Assembly: GCF_021502655.1 (NCBI RefSeq)
Contig: NZ_JAKFFT010000014.1
Coordinates: forward strand, 1-64,000
Length of the DNA stretch: 64,000 nucleotides
Direction of reading: 5' to 3'
From: Dyadobacter sp. CY347
GTDB taxonomy: Bacteria; Bacteroidota; Bacteroidia; Cytophagales; Spirosomataceae
In this document: positions 1 through 7,239 of the stretch, piece after piece
Numbering within the stretch: the stretch's first letter is position 1
How the letters are laid out: each line of letters starts with the position of its first letter
Position numbers and translations under genes: made by a program
The notes under the pieces: generated by a model
The model's input: only the letters and a program-made list of their open reading frames with translations
Databases searched by the model: none
Told to the model about the DNA's origin: nothing

Positions 1-30
1 CCGCCGCCCCTGTCCCCCTTGGCGCAGGCC

Positions 31-81
31 AAGGCGCGCTACTCCTTGGTAACGCGCCTTCGACTCCGCTCAGGCTGACAG
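31..81. repeat. REP-like intergenic inverted repeat
   Basis: An 8-base perfect inverted repeat (AAGGCGCG at 31-38, CGCGCCTT at 53-60, 14-base loop) is followed at 62-81 by GACTCCGCTCAGGCTGACAG. I recall very similar strings as dispersed intergenic repeats in many bacterial genomes. The GC-rich character stands out against the neighbouring genes. It lies just downstream of the galU stop, so it could also terminate or stabilise that transcript. Only one copy is visible here and the element may begin before the window. Confidence 0.45.
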
Positions 82-94
82 GGCTAGTAACATC

Positions 95-958
95 TTACCT
101 ATTCAAAATATCAATCAAAAACTTCCGAAACGGCTCGGCAAACTCTTTCCTTTTCAGTGCAAATTCAACCGTCGTTTTCAAATAATCCAACTTATCACCG
201 ATGTCGTGACGCTTGCCTTCGATGCGGTGGGCGTAGATGTTTTCGCGTTTTAGGAGCAGCAACATGGAATCCGTTAGCTGGATTTCGTTGTTTTTACCTT
301 TCGGCGTTTGCTCTATTGTGTTAAAAATTTCGGGTGTCAGAATGTAACGTCCGGCAATGGCGAGATTGGAGGGGGCAACATCTATTGCAGGCTTTTCCAC
401 CAATGTATTAAGCTCCATAATGGTGTCGCTCAGCACGTTCCCGCCAACAATCCCGTAACGGTTCACTTTATTCGGATCCACTTCCTCAACGGCGATCACA
501 GAGCCGCCGTATTGCTCGTAAGTATCCATTAACTGCTGTGTAACCGGAATTACGGAATCCATGATGGTGTCGCCCAAAAGCACTGCAAATGGCTCATTTC
601 CAACATGATGTCTAGCGTAGTAAATCGCATCGCCAAGTCCGTTGGCTTCTTTTTGGCGTACAAAATGAACATTGGCCATATCCGCGAGACGGCGCATTTC
701 ATTAAACCACATCAGATCTTCCTTCTCTTCCAGACGGCTTTCAAGTTCCACATTACGGTCGAAATGGTCTTCGATGGCGCGTTTACCTTTTCCTGAAATG
801 ATCAAAATATCCTCAATCCCGGAATCAACCGCTTCCTGAACCACATACTGGATTGTTGGAATGTCGATAATAGGTAGCATTTCTTTTGGCATTGATTTGG
901 TTGCTGGCAGAAAACGCGTTCCAAGTCCGGCAGCGGGAATTACAGCTTTACGAATCAT
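95..958 (-). CDS. galU: UTP--glucose-1-phosphate uridylyltransferase
   Basis: Cytoplasmic nucleotidyltransferase that makes UDP-glucose from glucose-1-phosphate and UTP, feeding cell-envelope glycan synthesis. The N-terminus carries the sugar-nucleotide binding signature AAGLGTRFLPATKSMPKEM (from about residue 9), followed by VVQEAVDSGIEDILII, the LLGD metal/nucleotide motif near residue 128 and VEKP near residue 188. These are family landmarks, and 287 residues is the usual length. The next gene upstream is a GHMP sugar kinase on the same strand, 84 bases away. The pair could supply a sugar-1-phosphate and then activate it to a UDP-sugar. Function is secure; exact sugar preference is not readable from sequence. 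Confidence 0.95.
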   Translation of the reverse strand: MIRKAVIPAAGLGTRFLPATKSMPKEMLPIIDIPTIQYVVQEAVDSGIEDILIISGKGKRAIEDHFDRNVELESRLEEKEDLMWFNEMRRLADMANVHFVRQKEANGLGDAIYYARHHVGNEPFAVLLGDTIMDSVIPVTQQLMDTYEQYGGSVIAVEEVDPNKVNRYGIVGGNVLSDTIMELNTLVEKPAIDVAPSNLAIAGRYILTPEIFNTIEQTPKGKNNEIQLTDSMLLLLKRENIYAHRIEGKRHDIGDKLDYLKTTVEFALKRKEFAEPFRKFLIDILNR

Positions 959-1042
959 AAGTTTGCTCTGGGCCGTCGGCTTTCTGCTTTCGGCAACAAT
1001 TTGTTTATAAATAAAATATTGTAAATCAACGGAATAGCAATG

Positions 1043-2083
1043 TTACACGACGAATGGCTTGATCACCCGAGCGTTATGCTTTTTAAGTTCTACAAACAGC
1101 TGGTTCAGCATGTCATCATCATGGTAAATGCCAATGATCGTTCCGCCCGAACCTGCAAACTTCGCAGACGCACCGCATGATCTGGCTGCGTTGATCAGCC
1201 TTTTATTGGATTCCGGCACATTGTAAATTTTGCAGCGCAAGTCAAAGTTCTCATTCATTAACTGATGCAAATCGTGCGAACGGCCTTCAATTAACGCCTC
1301 GCGACCGTCAGCGGCTTTTTTTGCAATCTGGCCCAGGACATCAATAACTTCGGTTTCGCCCCTGTCAAAACGCGTCCTGACATCGCTATGCACTTTGCCT
1401 GAAACCTTGCTGAGATTGGTGTTATAGGCCACATATAATTTTGGTAACAAAGCGGGATCAATGCGCTCGTAATGTCCATAACCCTGACGGTCGATAAGTT
1501 CTTTATCAAAATCCATATACACACAGCCTTCGTAACATTGGATCACACGGTCCTGCAAGCCGGCTGTTATGCCCAGTTCCTCGGTTTCCGTTACCATGAC
1601 GAGCTGGGGAAGGATCTCTCTTGGAATTTCAACTTTGTAAAACTGCATCAGCGCCCGGAACAATGCCACCACAATTGCACTTGAACCCGACATGCCCACC
1701 TGACGCGGAATCGAGGAACGGTAACGAACGGTGAAATTGCGGTTAGGAAGGCGGATTCCATTGTCTTCACAGTAGTCACCAAATTTTTTGATACCGGCCT
1801 TGATCAGCGGGATCCCACCATTGTAACCCAGCATGCTGACTGTGTCCCGCAAATGAAAAATGCTCCGAAATGTGCTCTCATCCTGCGGCTCCGACTCAAT
1901 ATGGAGCTCGGGAGATTCATATAATGAAATGGAAGCGCCGAAATTTCTAACCGAAATGGATATTGTTTTTCCAAAAAAACCGTCAGAAGGATTGCCTAGC
2001 AGCCCGGCGCGGGCATAAGCACGAGTTTCAATTATCAAGGTTAAATTCTTTTTTAGCCAAAAGTAATAACTTAATGACGACAC
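1043..2083 (-). CDS. GHMP-family sugar kinase, glucuronokinase-like
   Basis: Predicted cytoplasmic sugar-1-kinase. The start ETRAYARAGLLGNPSDG and FGKTISISV, the ATP-binding loop IPRQVGMSGSSAIV near residues 127-140, the ELGITAGLQDRVIQCYEG stretch and the C-terminal KFAGSGGTIIG loop are GHMP-kinase motifs. The overall pattern closely recalls plant glucuronokinase, which makes glucuronate-1-phosphate. The open frame starts with GTG at 2083, but similarity begins only around residue 18, so a TTG at 2038 is a plausible true start. It is followed by galU on the same strand. Inference: the pair could salvage a free sugar such as glucuronate into its UDP form. It could instead phosphorylate another sugar (galacturonate, arabinose); family assignment is firmer than substrate. 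Confidence 0.8.
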   Translation of the reverse strand: MSSLSYYFWLKKNLTLIIETRAYARAGLLGNPSDGFFGKTISISVRNFGASISLYESPELHIESEPQDESTFRSIFHLRDTVSMLGYNGGIPLIKAGIKKFGDYCEDNGIRLPNRNFTVRYRSSIPRQVGMSGSSAIVVALFRALMQFYKVEIPREILPQLVMVTETEELGITAGLQDRVIQCYEGCVYMDFDKELIDRQGYGHYERIDPALLPKLYVAYNTNLSKVSGKVHSDVRTRFDRGETEVIDVLGQIAKKAADGREALIEGRSHDLHQLMNENFDLRCKIYNVPESNKRLINAARSCGASAKFAGSGGTIIGIYHDDDMLNQLFVELKKHNARVIKPFVV

Positions 2084-2135
2084 AATGCGATTTTGCCCTG
2101 ATATGCCCGCAATTATTCAAAAATAGAAAAGACAC

Positions 2136-2162
2136 AAAAAAAGCGGGACGATTGCTCGCCCA
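2136..2162 (-). terminator. Rho-independent terminator after yceI-like gene
   Basis: Read on the minus strand, a GGGCGA/TCG(T)CCC stem with a GCAA loop and one bulged T is followed by GC and seven T residues. It lies about 30 bases past the stop of the YceI gene and upstream of the GHMP kinase, so it separates the two transcripts. Confidence 0.6.
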
Positions 2163-2193
2163 CGCTTCATCAGGAATGGTTTACTATTATATC

Positions 2194-2721
2194 TTATTGC
2201 TTAACAACCTGAATGTTAGCAATCAATTTCACATCGTCACCTACAACAACGCCGCCGGCTTCGGTTACCGCACTCCATTCCAGGCCAAATTCTTTGCGGT
2301 TGATTTTTCCGGAGATTTCGAAACCTGATTTGTTGTTACCATAAAAGTCGGTCATGTTACCACCGTATTCCACAGCAAATTCAACTGGCTTGGTTACGTT
2401 TTTCACAGTAAGATCGCCTTTCAAAGTATAACTTTCATCGCCTTTTTTGGCTAATGTTCCTTTAATAGTCAGTTTAGGATGGCTCGCTGCATCGAAGAAA
2501 TCTGCTGATTTCAAATGCTCATCACGTTGCGCCTGATTTGTATCAATGCTGTTGATGTCTGCGGAAAACTGAACGGTTGCGCCTTCAAAATCCTCGGTTT
2601 CAGTTTCTACCGAACCTTCGAATGTTTTGAATGCACCTGTTACGGTTGAGATAACCAAATGTTTTACTTTAAACTGAACTTCGGAATGCGTTGGGTCAAT
2701 TACCCATGTTGTAGTTGCCAT
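2194..2721 (-). CDS. YceI-family lipocalin-like protein (cytoplasmic form)
   Basis: YceI proteins form a beta-barrel that binds polyprenoid or other hydrophobic molecules; the exact ligand is usually unknown. Seen here are WVIDPTHSEVQFKVKHL at the N-terminus, DINSIDTNQAQRDEHLKSADFFD in the middle (residues about 54-76) and the FEISGKINRKEFGL strand near residue 135, all typical of the family. The 175-residue protein starts directly with the domain and has no signal peptide, unlike the second YceI protein of this window (26744-27280), which does. It appears monocistronic. I cannot tell the physiological role. Confidence 0.88.
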   Translation of the reverse strand: MATTTWVIDPTHSEVQFKVKHLVISTVTGAFKTFEGSVETETEDFEGATVQFSADINSIDTNQAQRDEHLKSADFFDAASHPKLTIKGTLAKKGDESYTLKGDLTVKNVTKPVEFAVEYGGNMTDFYGNNKSGFEISGKINRKEFGLEWSAVTEAGGVVVGDDVKLIANIQVVKQ

Positions 2722-2792
2722 AATGTATATCGTATTTAATGTTCTTACATTTAATGTATATACACGTAATTTAAAAGATTAGTTCATGAGCA

Positions 2793-2825
2793 CAAAAAAA
2801 AATCCCAGATAATTTTATCCGGGAT
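2793..2825 (-). terminator. Rho-independent terminator after LolA-like gene
   Basis: On the minus strand ATCCCGGATAA pairs with TTATC(T)GGGAT and is followed by a run of nine T residues. It sits 22 bases past the stop codon of the gene at 2848-3582. Confidence 0.75.
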
Positions 2826-2847
2826 CTGATCAAATGTGAAAACACGC

Positions 2848-3582
2848 CTATTGCTTGGGCATTTCAAAAATCGCAGGATCTATTTTCGGATTGACTTCCA
2901 GAGAACTGATCTTCAAAACCATTGCCGTTCCCGGCATAGCCGAAGTCTTTACTTCGGAAGTGAAAGGATACGTGACGCCGTCAATCTGTCTGAAATCGGA
3001 TTGAATGTTTTCAGAAGTCACTTCCTGCCCGTTGATAGTGGTTGCGACGATCATTTTAAGGATATAAAAAGTGTCCTTAGAAATGTAGTTCACGCGTTTC
3101 GTGCCGTTTTTCAGCGCCATCGAAACTTTATAAACTTTCGCTCCTGCAAGGTCTTCCTCACCGTCGAGCGTAAGCGTGTAACCTTTTTGCTTGTAATTAT
3201 ATAAGCCGGTCAGGTCCGTTTCGGTTGACATTGCTTTCACCGATTCTTCCGGTAATGCAGTGGCAGTGGTTTGTCCGGTCATCGGGTTGATGGACCAGCC
3301 CGTGTTACCGTTGATGGCCTGAACAACGGTCATTCCCTGCACAGTTGTCTCGCTCCGGAAGCCTTTGTCTTGCACAATGATCGTGCTGATTGGCACTTTC
3401 ATGTTCATAACGTCCATTTCCGCAGCAATTTTGACACTTTGCAATTTGGAAAGTTTGTCTGCGCCGCCCATTGCTTTGATATGTTTGTCGATGATCTCAT
3501 CAACGTTCTGGGCAAAAGATATATGCGATGCTCCTAAAAGCAGGATAGCAAGCAGCGATTTCGATAAGGTTGATTTTAGCAT
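2848..3582 (-). CDS. Secreted LolA-like (outer membrane lipoprotein-sorting family) protein
   Basis: A 244-residue exported protein. Residues 1-24 form a signal peptide ending ISFAQ. The mature part begins NVDEIIDKHIKAMGGADKL, a helix common to Bacteroidota proteins annotated as outer membrane lipoprotein-sorting proteins. It continues as alternating beta strands and ends with a conserved KIDPAIFEMP motif. The fold is probably the LolA/LppX half-barrel that shelters an acyl chain. It is flanked by terminators on both sides, so it looks monocistronic. I infer a periplasmic lipid or lipoprotein-binding role, but these proteins are not proven LolA orthologues. Confidence 0.75.
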   Translation of the reverse strand: MLKSTLSKSLLAILLLGASHISFAQNVDEIIDKHIKAMGGADKLSKLQSVKIAAEMDVMNMKVPISTIIVQDKGFRSETTVQGMTVVQAINGNTGWSINPMTGQTTATALPEESVKAMSTETDLTGLYNYKQKGYTLTLDGEEDLAGAKVYKVSMALKNGTKRVNYISKDTFYILKMIVATTINGQEVTSENIQSDFRQIDGVTYPFTSEVKTSAMPGTAMVLKISSLEVNPKIDPAIFEMPKQ

Positions 3583-3647
3583 GAATGTTCGTTTGTTTTA
3601 ATTGGAACTCTTAACAAGCGTCGATATTGTAAGTTAGGCAAGATTTG

Positions 3648-3685
3648 AAAAAAAAACGGACGGATAACCAAATCCGCCCGTTTTC
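3648..3685 (-). terminator. Rho-independent terminator after atpG
   Basis: On the minus strand AAAACGGGCGGAT and ATCCGTCCGTTTT form a long stem (one G-T pair) around the loop TTGGTT, followed by further T residues. It lies 24 bases past the atpG stop and closes the atpA-atpG transcript. Confidence 0.85.
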
Positions 3686-3708
3686 ATAAAATATATTTCT
3701 AAGTCTCC

Positions 3709-4593
3709 TTAGTTCTTCAAAGCTTCGGCTCCGCCGACAATTTCAAGGATCTCAGTTGTAATCGCAGCCTGACGCGTACGGTTGTAAACCAATTTCAGTT
3801 CTTTCAAAAGCTCCTGCGCATTTTCAGTCGCTTTATCCATCGCTGTCATACGCGCACCTTGTTCTGATGCATTGGATTCCAAAACAGCACGGTAAAGCTG
3901 AATTTTCAAAGATTTCGGGATCAATTCTGCAAGAATTTCTTCCTCAGTCGGTTCGAAAATGTAATTAACCTCAGCCGTTTTTGTTCTTGTTGTTTTGTCT
4001 TCGGTTGCAATCGGCAGATAGCGGTCGGTGTGAATGATCTGGGTTGCAACGTTTTTAAATTCGTTATAGACCAAATCCACAGCATCGTAACGACCGTCTG
4101 AAAATGCTTTCATGATCTCTTCCGCAGCCTGCTTAACAGCCACGAAATTTAATCTGCCAAAAAGGTCCATGTAAGTTTTATTCACTACAAAACCTCTTTT
4201 CGCAAGGGATTCGGCGCCTTTTTTACCTATTGCAAAAATTTCAACGTTCCCTCTCGCAGCTTGCGCGGCATATTTTGATTCAATTAACAGCAATGTTGCT
4301 TTCACGATGTTCGTATTGAAAGCACCACACAATCCACGGTCAGAAGTAACAACCACGATAAGCACCTTTTCAACCGGACGAACCGTTTTCAAAGGACTAT
4401 CCACCGCACTTTCCGAACTGGAAGAAACTGTTGTAAGCATATCACCAAGCTTCTGAGCATAAGGTCTCATTTGCATGATATTGTCCTGTGCCCTGCGCAG
4501 CTTTGCAGCTGCAACCATTTTCATGGCTTTGGTAATCTGCTGCGTTGAATTAACGGATACGATCCGGTTACGGACTTCTTTTAAGCTCGCCAT
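3709..4593 (-). CDS. atpG: ATP synthase F1 subunit gamma
   Basis: Central rotor shaft of the F1 ATPase, turning inside the alpha3beta3 ring. The protein begins MASLKEVRNRIVSVNSTQQITKAMKMVAAAKL, the conserved N-terminal helix (shown here only as a motif run across residues 1-20 and beyond), contains SDRGLCGAFN near residue 85, and ends with the conserved C-terminal helix carrying RTRQAAITTEILEIVGGA. Its 294 residues match the family. It lies 6 bases after atpA and is certainly co-transcribed with it. Confidence 0.97.
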   Translation of the reverse strand: MASLKEVRNRIVSVNSTQQITKAMKMVAAAKLRRAQDNIMQMRPYAQKLGDMLTTVSSSSESAVDSPLKTVRPVEKVLIVVVTSDRGLCGAFNTNIVKATLLLIESKYAAQAARGNVEIFAIGKKGAESLAKRGFVVNKTYMDLFGRLNFVAVKQAAEEIMKAFSDGRYDAVDLVYNEFKNVATQIIHTDRYLPIATEDKTTRTKTAEVNYIFEPTEEEILAELIPKSLKIQLYRAVLESNASEQGARMTAMDKATENAQELLKELKLVYNRTRQAAITTEILEIVGGAEALKN

Positions 4594-4599
4594 AATTGG

Positions 4600-6177
4600 T
4601 TAACGATATTTTACAGCAACTTCACGCGCAACTTTATCAACTACGTCTGTTACGCTGTTGTCCAGTTTACCAGCACGTAATGCGGATAAAGTGTCCTTAT
4701 GCTGCGTAGTCAAAACGGTAAGGAAATCTTTTTCAAACTCCTTCACACGGTTCACGTCAACAAGGTCAAGCAAACCTTTTGTAGAAGCATAAACGGTTGC
4801 AACTTGCTGCTCAACAGGAACTGGCGAATATTGAGGTTGTTTCAAAACCTCCTGGTTGCGACGACCTCTGTCAATAGCCAATTTCGTAGCCGCATCAAGA
4901 TCCGAACCGAATTTTGCAAATGCTTCCAATTCACGGAACTGCGCCTGATCCAGTTTCAATGTTCCTGAAACCTTCTTCATCGACTTGATCTGTGCATTAC
5001 CACCCACACGTGATACCGAAATACCTACGTTGATTGCAGGACGGATACCAGAGTTAAACAAGTTGGATTCAAGGAAAATCTGTCCGTCCGTAATAGAAAT
5101 TACGTTCGTAGGAATATATGCAGAAACGTCACCCGCTTGTGTTTCGATAATCGGAAGGGCTGTTAATGAACCACCACCTTTAACGATTCCTTTTAAGGAA
5201 GGAGGAAGGTCGTTCATGTTTCTTGCGATTGTATCATCAGCAATGATTTTCGCTGCACGCTCCAAAAGGCGGCTGTGCAGATAAAATACGTCACCTGGAT
5301 AAGCTTCACGTCCCGGAGGGCGGCGAAGCAACAAAGAAACTTCACGATAAGAAACCGCTTGCTTAGAAAGGTCATCATAGATAACCAAAGCAGGGCGGCC
5401 TGTATCACGGAAGAACTCACCAATCGCTGCACCTGTAAATGGCGCGTAGAATTGCATTGGAGAAGGATCCGAAGCACCGGCAGCAACGATTACCGTATAG
5501 TCCATGGCTCCGTAGCGGCGAAGTGTAGCCTCAATTCCTTTGATGGTCGAAGCTTTTTGTCCGCAGGCAACGTAGATACAGAATACAGGTTCGCCTTTGT
5601 CGAAATATTCTTTTTGATTAATGATCGTATCGATGGCAACAGCTGTTTTACCAGTCTGGCGGTCACCGATAATCAATTCCCGCTGGCCACGGCCGATGGG
5701 GATCATTGCGTCGATTGCCTTGATACCAGTCTGAAGAGGCTCAGTTACAGGCTGACGGAAAATAACCCCAGGCGCTTTACGCTCAAGTGGCATTTCATAA
5801 AGGTCACCTGTCAACGGACCATTTCCGTCGATTGGTTCAGCGAGTGTATTTACAACGCGGCCTATAATTCCGTCTCCAACCTTTACAGAAGCGATTTCTT
5901 TTGTACGCTTCACGGTGGCTCCTTCCTTGATGTCGCTAAAATCACCCAGCAACACGGCTCCGACGTTGTCTTCCTCGAGGTTAAGCGCGAGGGCTTTAAG
6001 GCCGTTCTCGAAAACAAGCAGCTCACCTGCCTGCACCTGGGAAAGGCCATAAATGCGGGCAACACCGTCGCCAACCTGAAGGACTGTTCCTACTTCTTCG
6101 AGTTCTGCTTCTGATTTAGCTCCTGCAAGTTGTTCGCGCAGGATGGCCGAAACTTCATCCGGTCTAACAGATACCAT
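4600..6177 (-). CDS. atpA: ATP synthase F1 subunit alpha
   Basis: Non-catalytic nucleotide-binding subunit of F1. The P-loop [13 protein letters not shown] lies near residue 170, [19 protein letters not shown] near 235-255, and the signature [14 protein letters not shown] near 373-386. Length (525) is normal. The gene is the first of an atpA-atpG pair with its own promoter-like box at 6228-6235; no atpB, E, F, H, D or C gene is adjacent. The upstream neighbour at 6468 is divergent, so the F0 and delta genes must lie elsewhere. Confidence 0.98.
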   Translation of the reverse strand: MVSVRPDEVSAILREQLAGAKSEAELEEVGTVLQVGDGVARIYGLSQVQAGELLVFENGLKALALNLEEDNVGAVLLGDFSDIKEGATVKRTKEIASVKVGDGIIGRVVNTLAEPIDGNGPLTGDLYEMPLERKAPGVIFRQPVTEPLQTGIKAIDAMIPIGRGQRELIIGDRQTGKTAVAIDTIINQKEYFDKGEPVFCIYVACGQKASTIKGIEATLRRYGAMDYTVIVAAGASDPSPMQFYAPFTGAAIGEFFRDTGRPALVIYDDLSKQAVSYREVSLLLRRPPGREAYPGDVFYLHSRLLERAAKIIADDTIARNMNDLPPSLKGIVKGGGSLTALPIIETQAGDVSAYIPTNVISITDGQIFLESNLFNSGIRPAINVGISVSRVGGNAQIKSMKKVSGTLKLDQAQFRELEAFAKFGSDLDAATKLAIDRGRRNQEVLKQPQYSPVPVEQQVATVYASTKGLLDLVDVNRVKEFEKDFLTVLTTQHKDTLSALRAGKLDNSVTDVVDKVAREVAVKYR

Positions 6178-6227
6178 AGTATAATTGACTTATTAAAAGT
6201 ATAGTAGTAAGTTTTTGAAAACTGCCG

Positions 6228-6235
6228 CAAAGGTA
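6228..6235 (-). promoter_or_regulatory. Promoter -7 box for atpA-atpG
   Basis: The minus strand reads TACCTTTG, an exact match to the Bacteroidota housekeeping sigma -7 consensus TAnnTTTG. It lies 51 bases upstream of the atpA start, which would give a leader of about 45 bases. The -33 box is only a T-rich stretch. Confidence 0.55.
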
Positions 6236-6467
6236 GCGTTTTATTTTAGTATAAAAAGAATGTTTCGGGTAAAACCTATCACTAAAAATTAGATTTTTCC
6301 AAGGCTCTTTCCACAACCGCTCCGTCCATCCTGATTTCGCCATTTATCCTTCATAATCAACATTTTTAAAACTTTTTTAGGTACTATTTGTGTTTTTGTT
6401 GTAATTGAGTTCGTTAATAGCACTTACAAATCCATTTATATAACTAATCGACCATCCTTACAGCGTA

Positions 6468-7226
6468 ATGTACAAATTAGAAAAAACCATTTTAGCGGCC
6501 TTAGTTGCAGGAGTTTTGGTAACAACAGGAAGCGAAGCACAGACTATCAAAAAGACAACAAAACCGGCAGCAACAGTGAAAAAGGCTCCGGGCACACCAG
6601 TAAAAGCAGCAGCTACCCCTGCCGTACTCAAAAATAAGATGGATTCTTTGTCAGCTGCCATTGGCGTAAGCTTCTCGAACTCATTGAATTCCCAGGGTAT
6701 TTCAGACATTAACACAGAGGTTTTAACAAAAACCATCAATGCGTCGCTAAAAGGCGGCAAAACAGCATTTACGCCGGAAGATGCCAATAAGTTTATTGGT
6801 GAATACTTTCAAAAAATAACCGAAGAAAAAGGAGCCGTGTTCAGAGTAGAAGGAGAGAAATTCCTGGAAGAAAATAAGAAGAAGGAAGGGGTTGTTACAA
6901 CAGAAAGTGGTCTTCAATATCAGATCATTAAGGCGGGCGAAGGTCCGAAACCTGCTGCAACCGATAAAGTAAAAACCCATTATCATGGCACATTAACCAA
7001 TGGAACGGTTTTTGACAGTTCGGTCGAAAGAGGCGAGCCCGTAGAGTTTCCGGTTAACGGTGTGATCAAAGGGTGGACAGAAGCGTTACAGCTTATGCCG
7101 GTTGGTTCAAAATGGAAATTATTTATTCCTTACCAGCTTGCTTATGGTGAACGTGCAGCAGGTCCTCAGATCCCGGCTTATTCAGCGCTGGTGTTTGAGG
7201 TTGAATTATTAGAAATTGTTAAATAG
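6468..7226 (+). CDS. Secreted FKBP-type peptidyl-prolyl cis-trans isomerase
   Basis: Folding catalyst for proline-containing proteins outside the cytoplasm. Residues 1-25 are a signal peptide. A Pro/Ala/Lys/Thr-rich linker follows (about 26-55), then an FkpA/Mip-type dimerisation helix region (about 55-140). The C-terminal FKBP domain (about 145-252) shows VKTHYHGTLTNGTVFDSS, GVIKGWTEALQLMPVG and IPYQLAYGERAAG, which include the expected active-site residues. It is followed 13 bases later by a tail-specific protease, so folding and proteolysis of exported proteins appear co-expressed. Confidence 0.92.
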   Translation: MYKLEKTILAALVAGVLVTTGSEAQTIKKTTKPAATVKKAPGTPVKAAATPAVLKNKMDSLSAAIGVSFSNSLNSQGISDINTEVLTKTINASLKGGKTAFTPEDANKFIGEYFQKITEEKGAVFRVEGEKFLEENKKKEGVVTTESGLQYQIIKAGEGPKPAATDKVKTHYHGTLTNGTVFDSSVERGEPVEFPVNGVIKGWTEALQLMPVGSKWKLFIPYQLAYGERAAGPQIPAYSALVFEVELLEIVK

Positions 7227-7239
7227 CAAACGTTCAACA

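Noticed and set aside
1963-2328. Plus-strand frame of 121 codons bridging the GHMP kinase start and the YceI end
   Set aside because: It overlaps two supported genes on the other strand and crosses a terminator; no motif or signal peptide.
5275-6114. Long plus-strand frame of 279 codons
   Set aside because: It lies entirely antisense to atpA, which has all family motifs; the frame is rich in Cys, Ser and Arg with no domain and is a reading-frame shadow.
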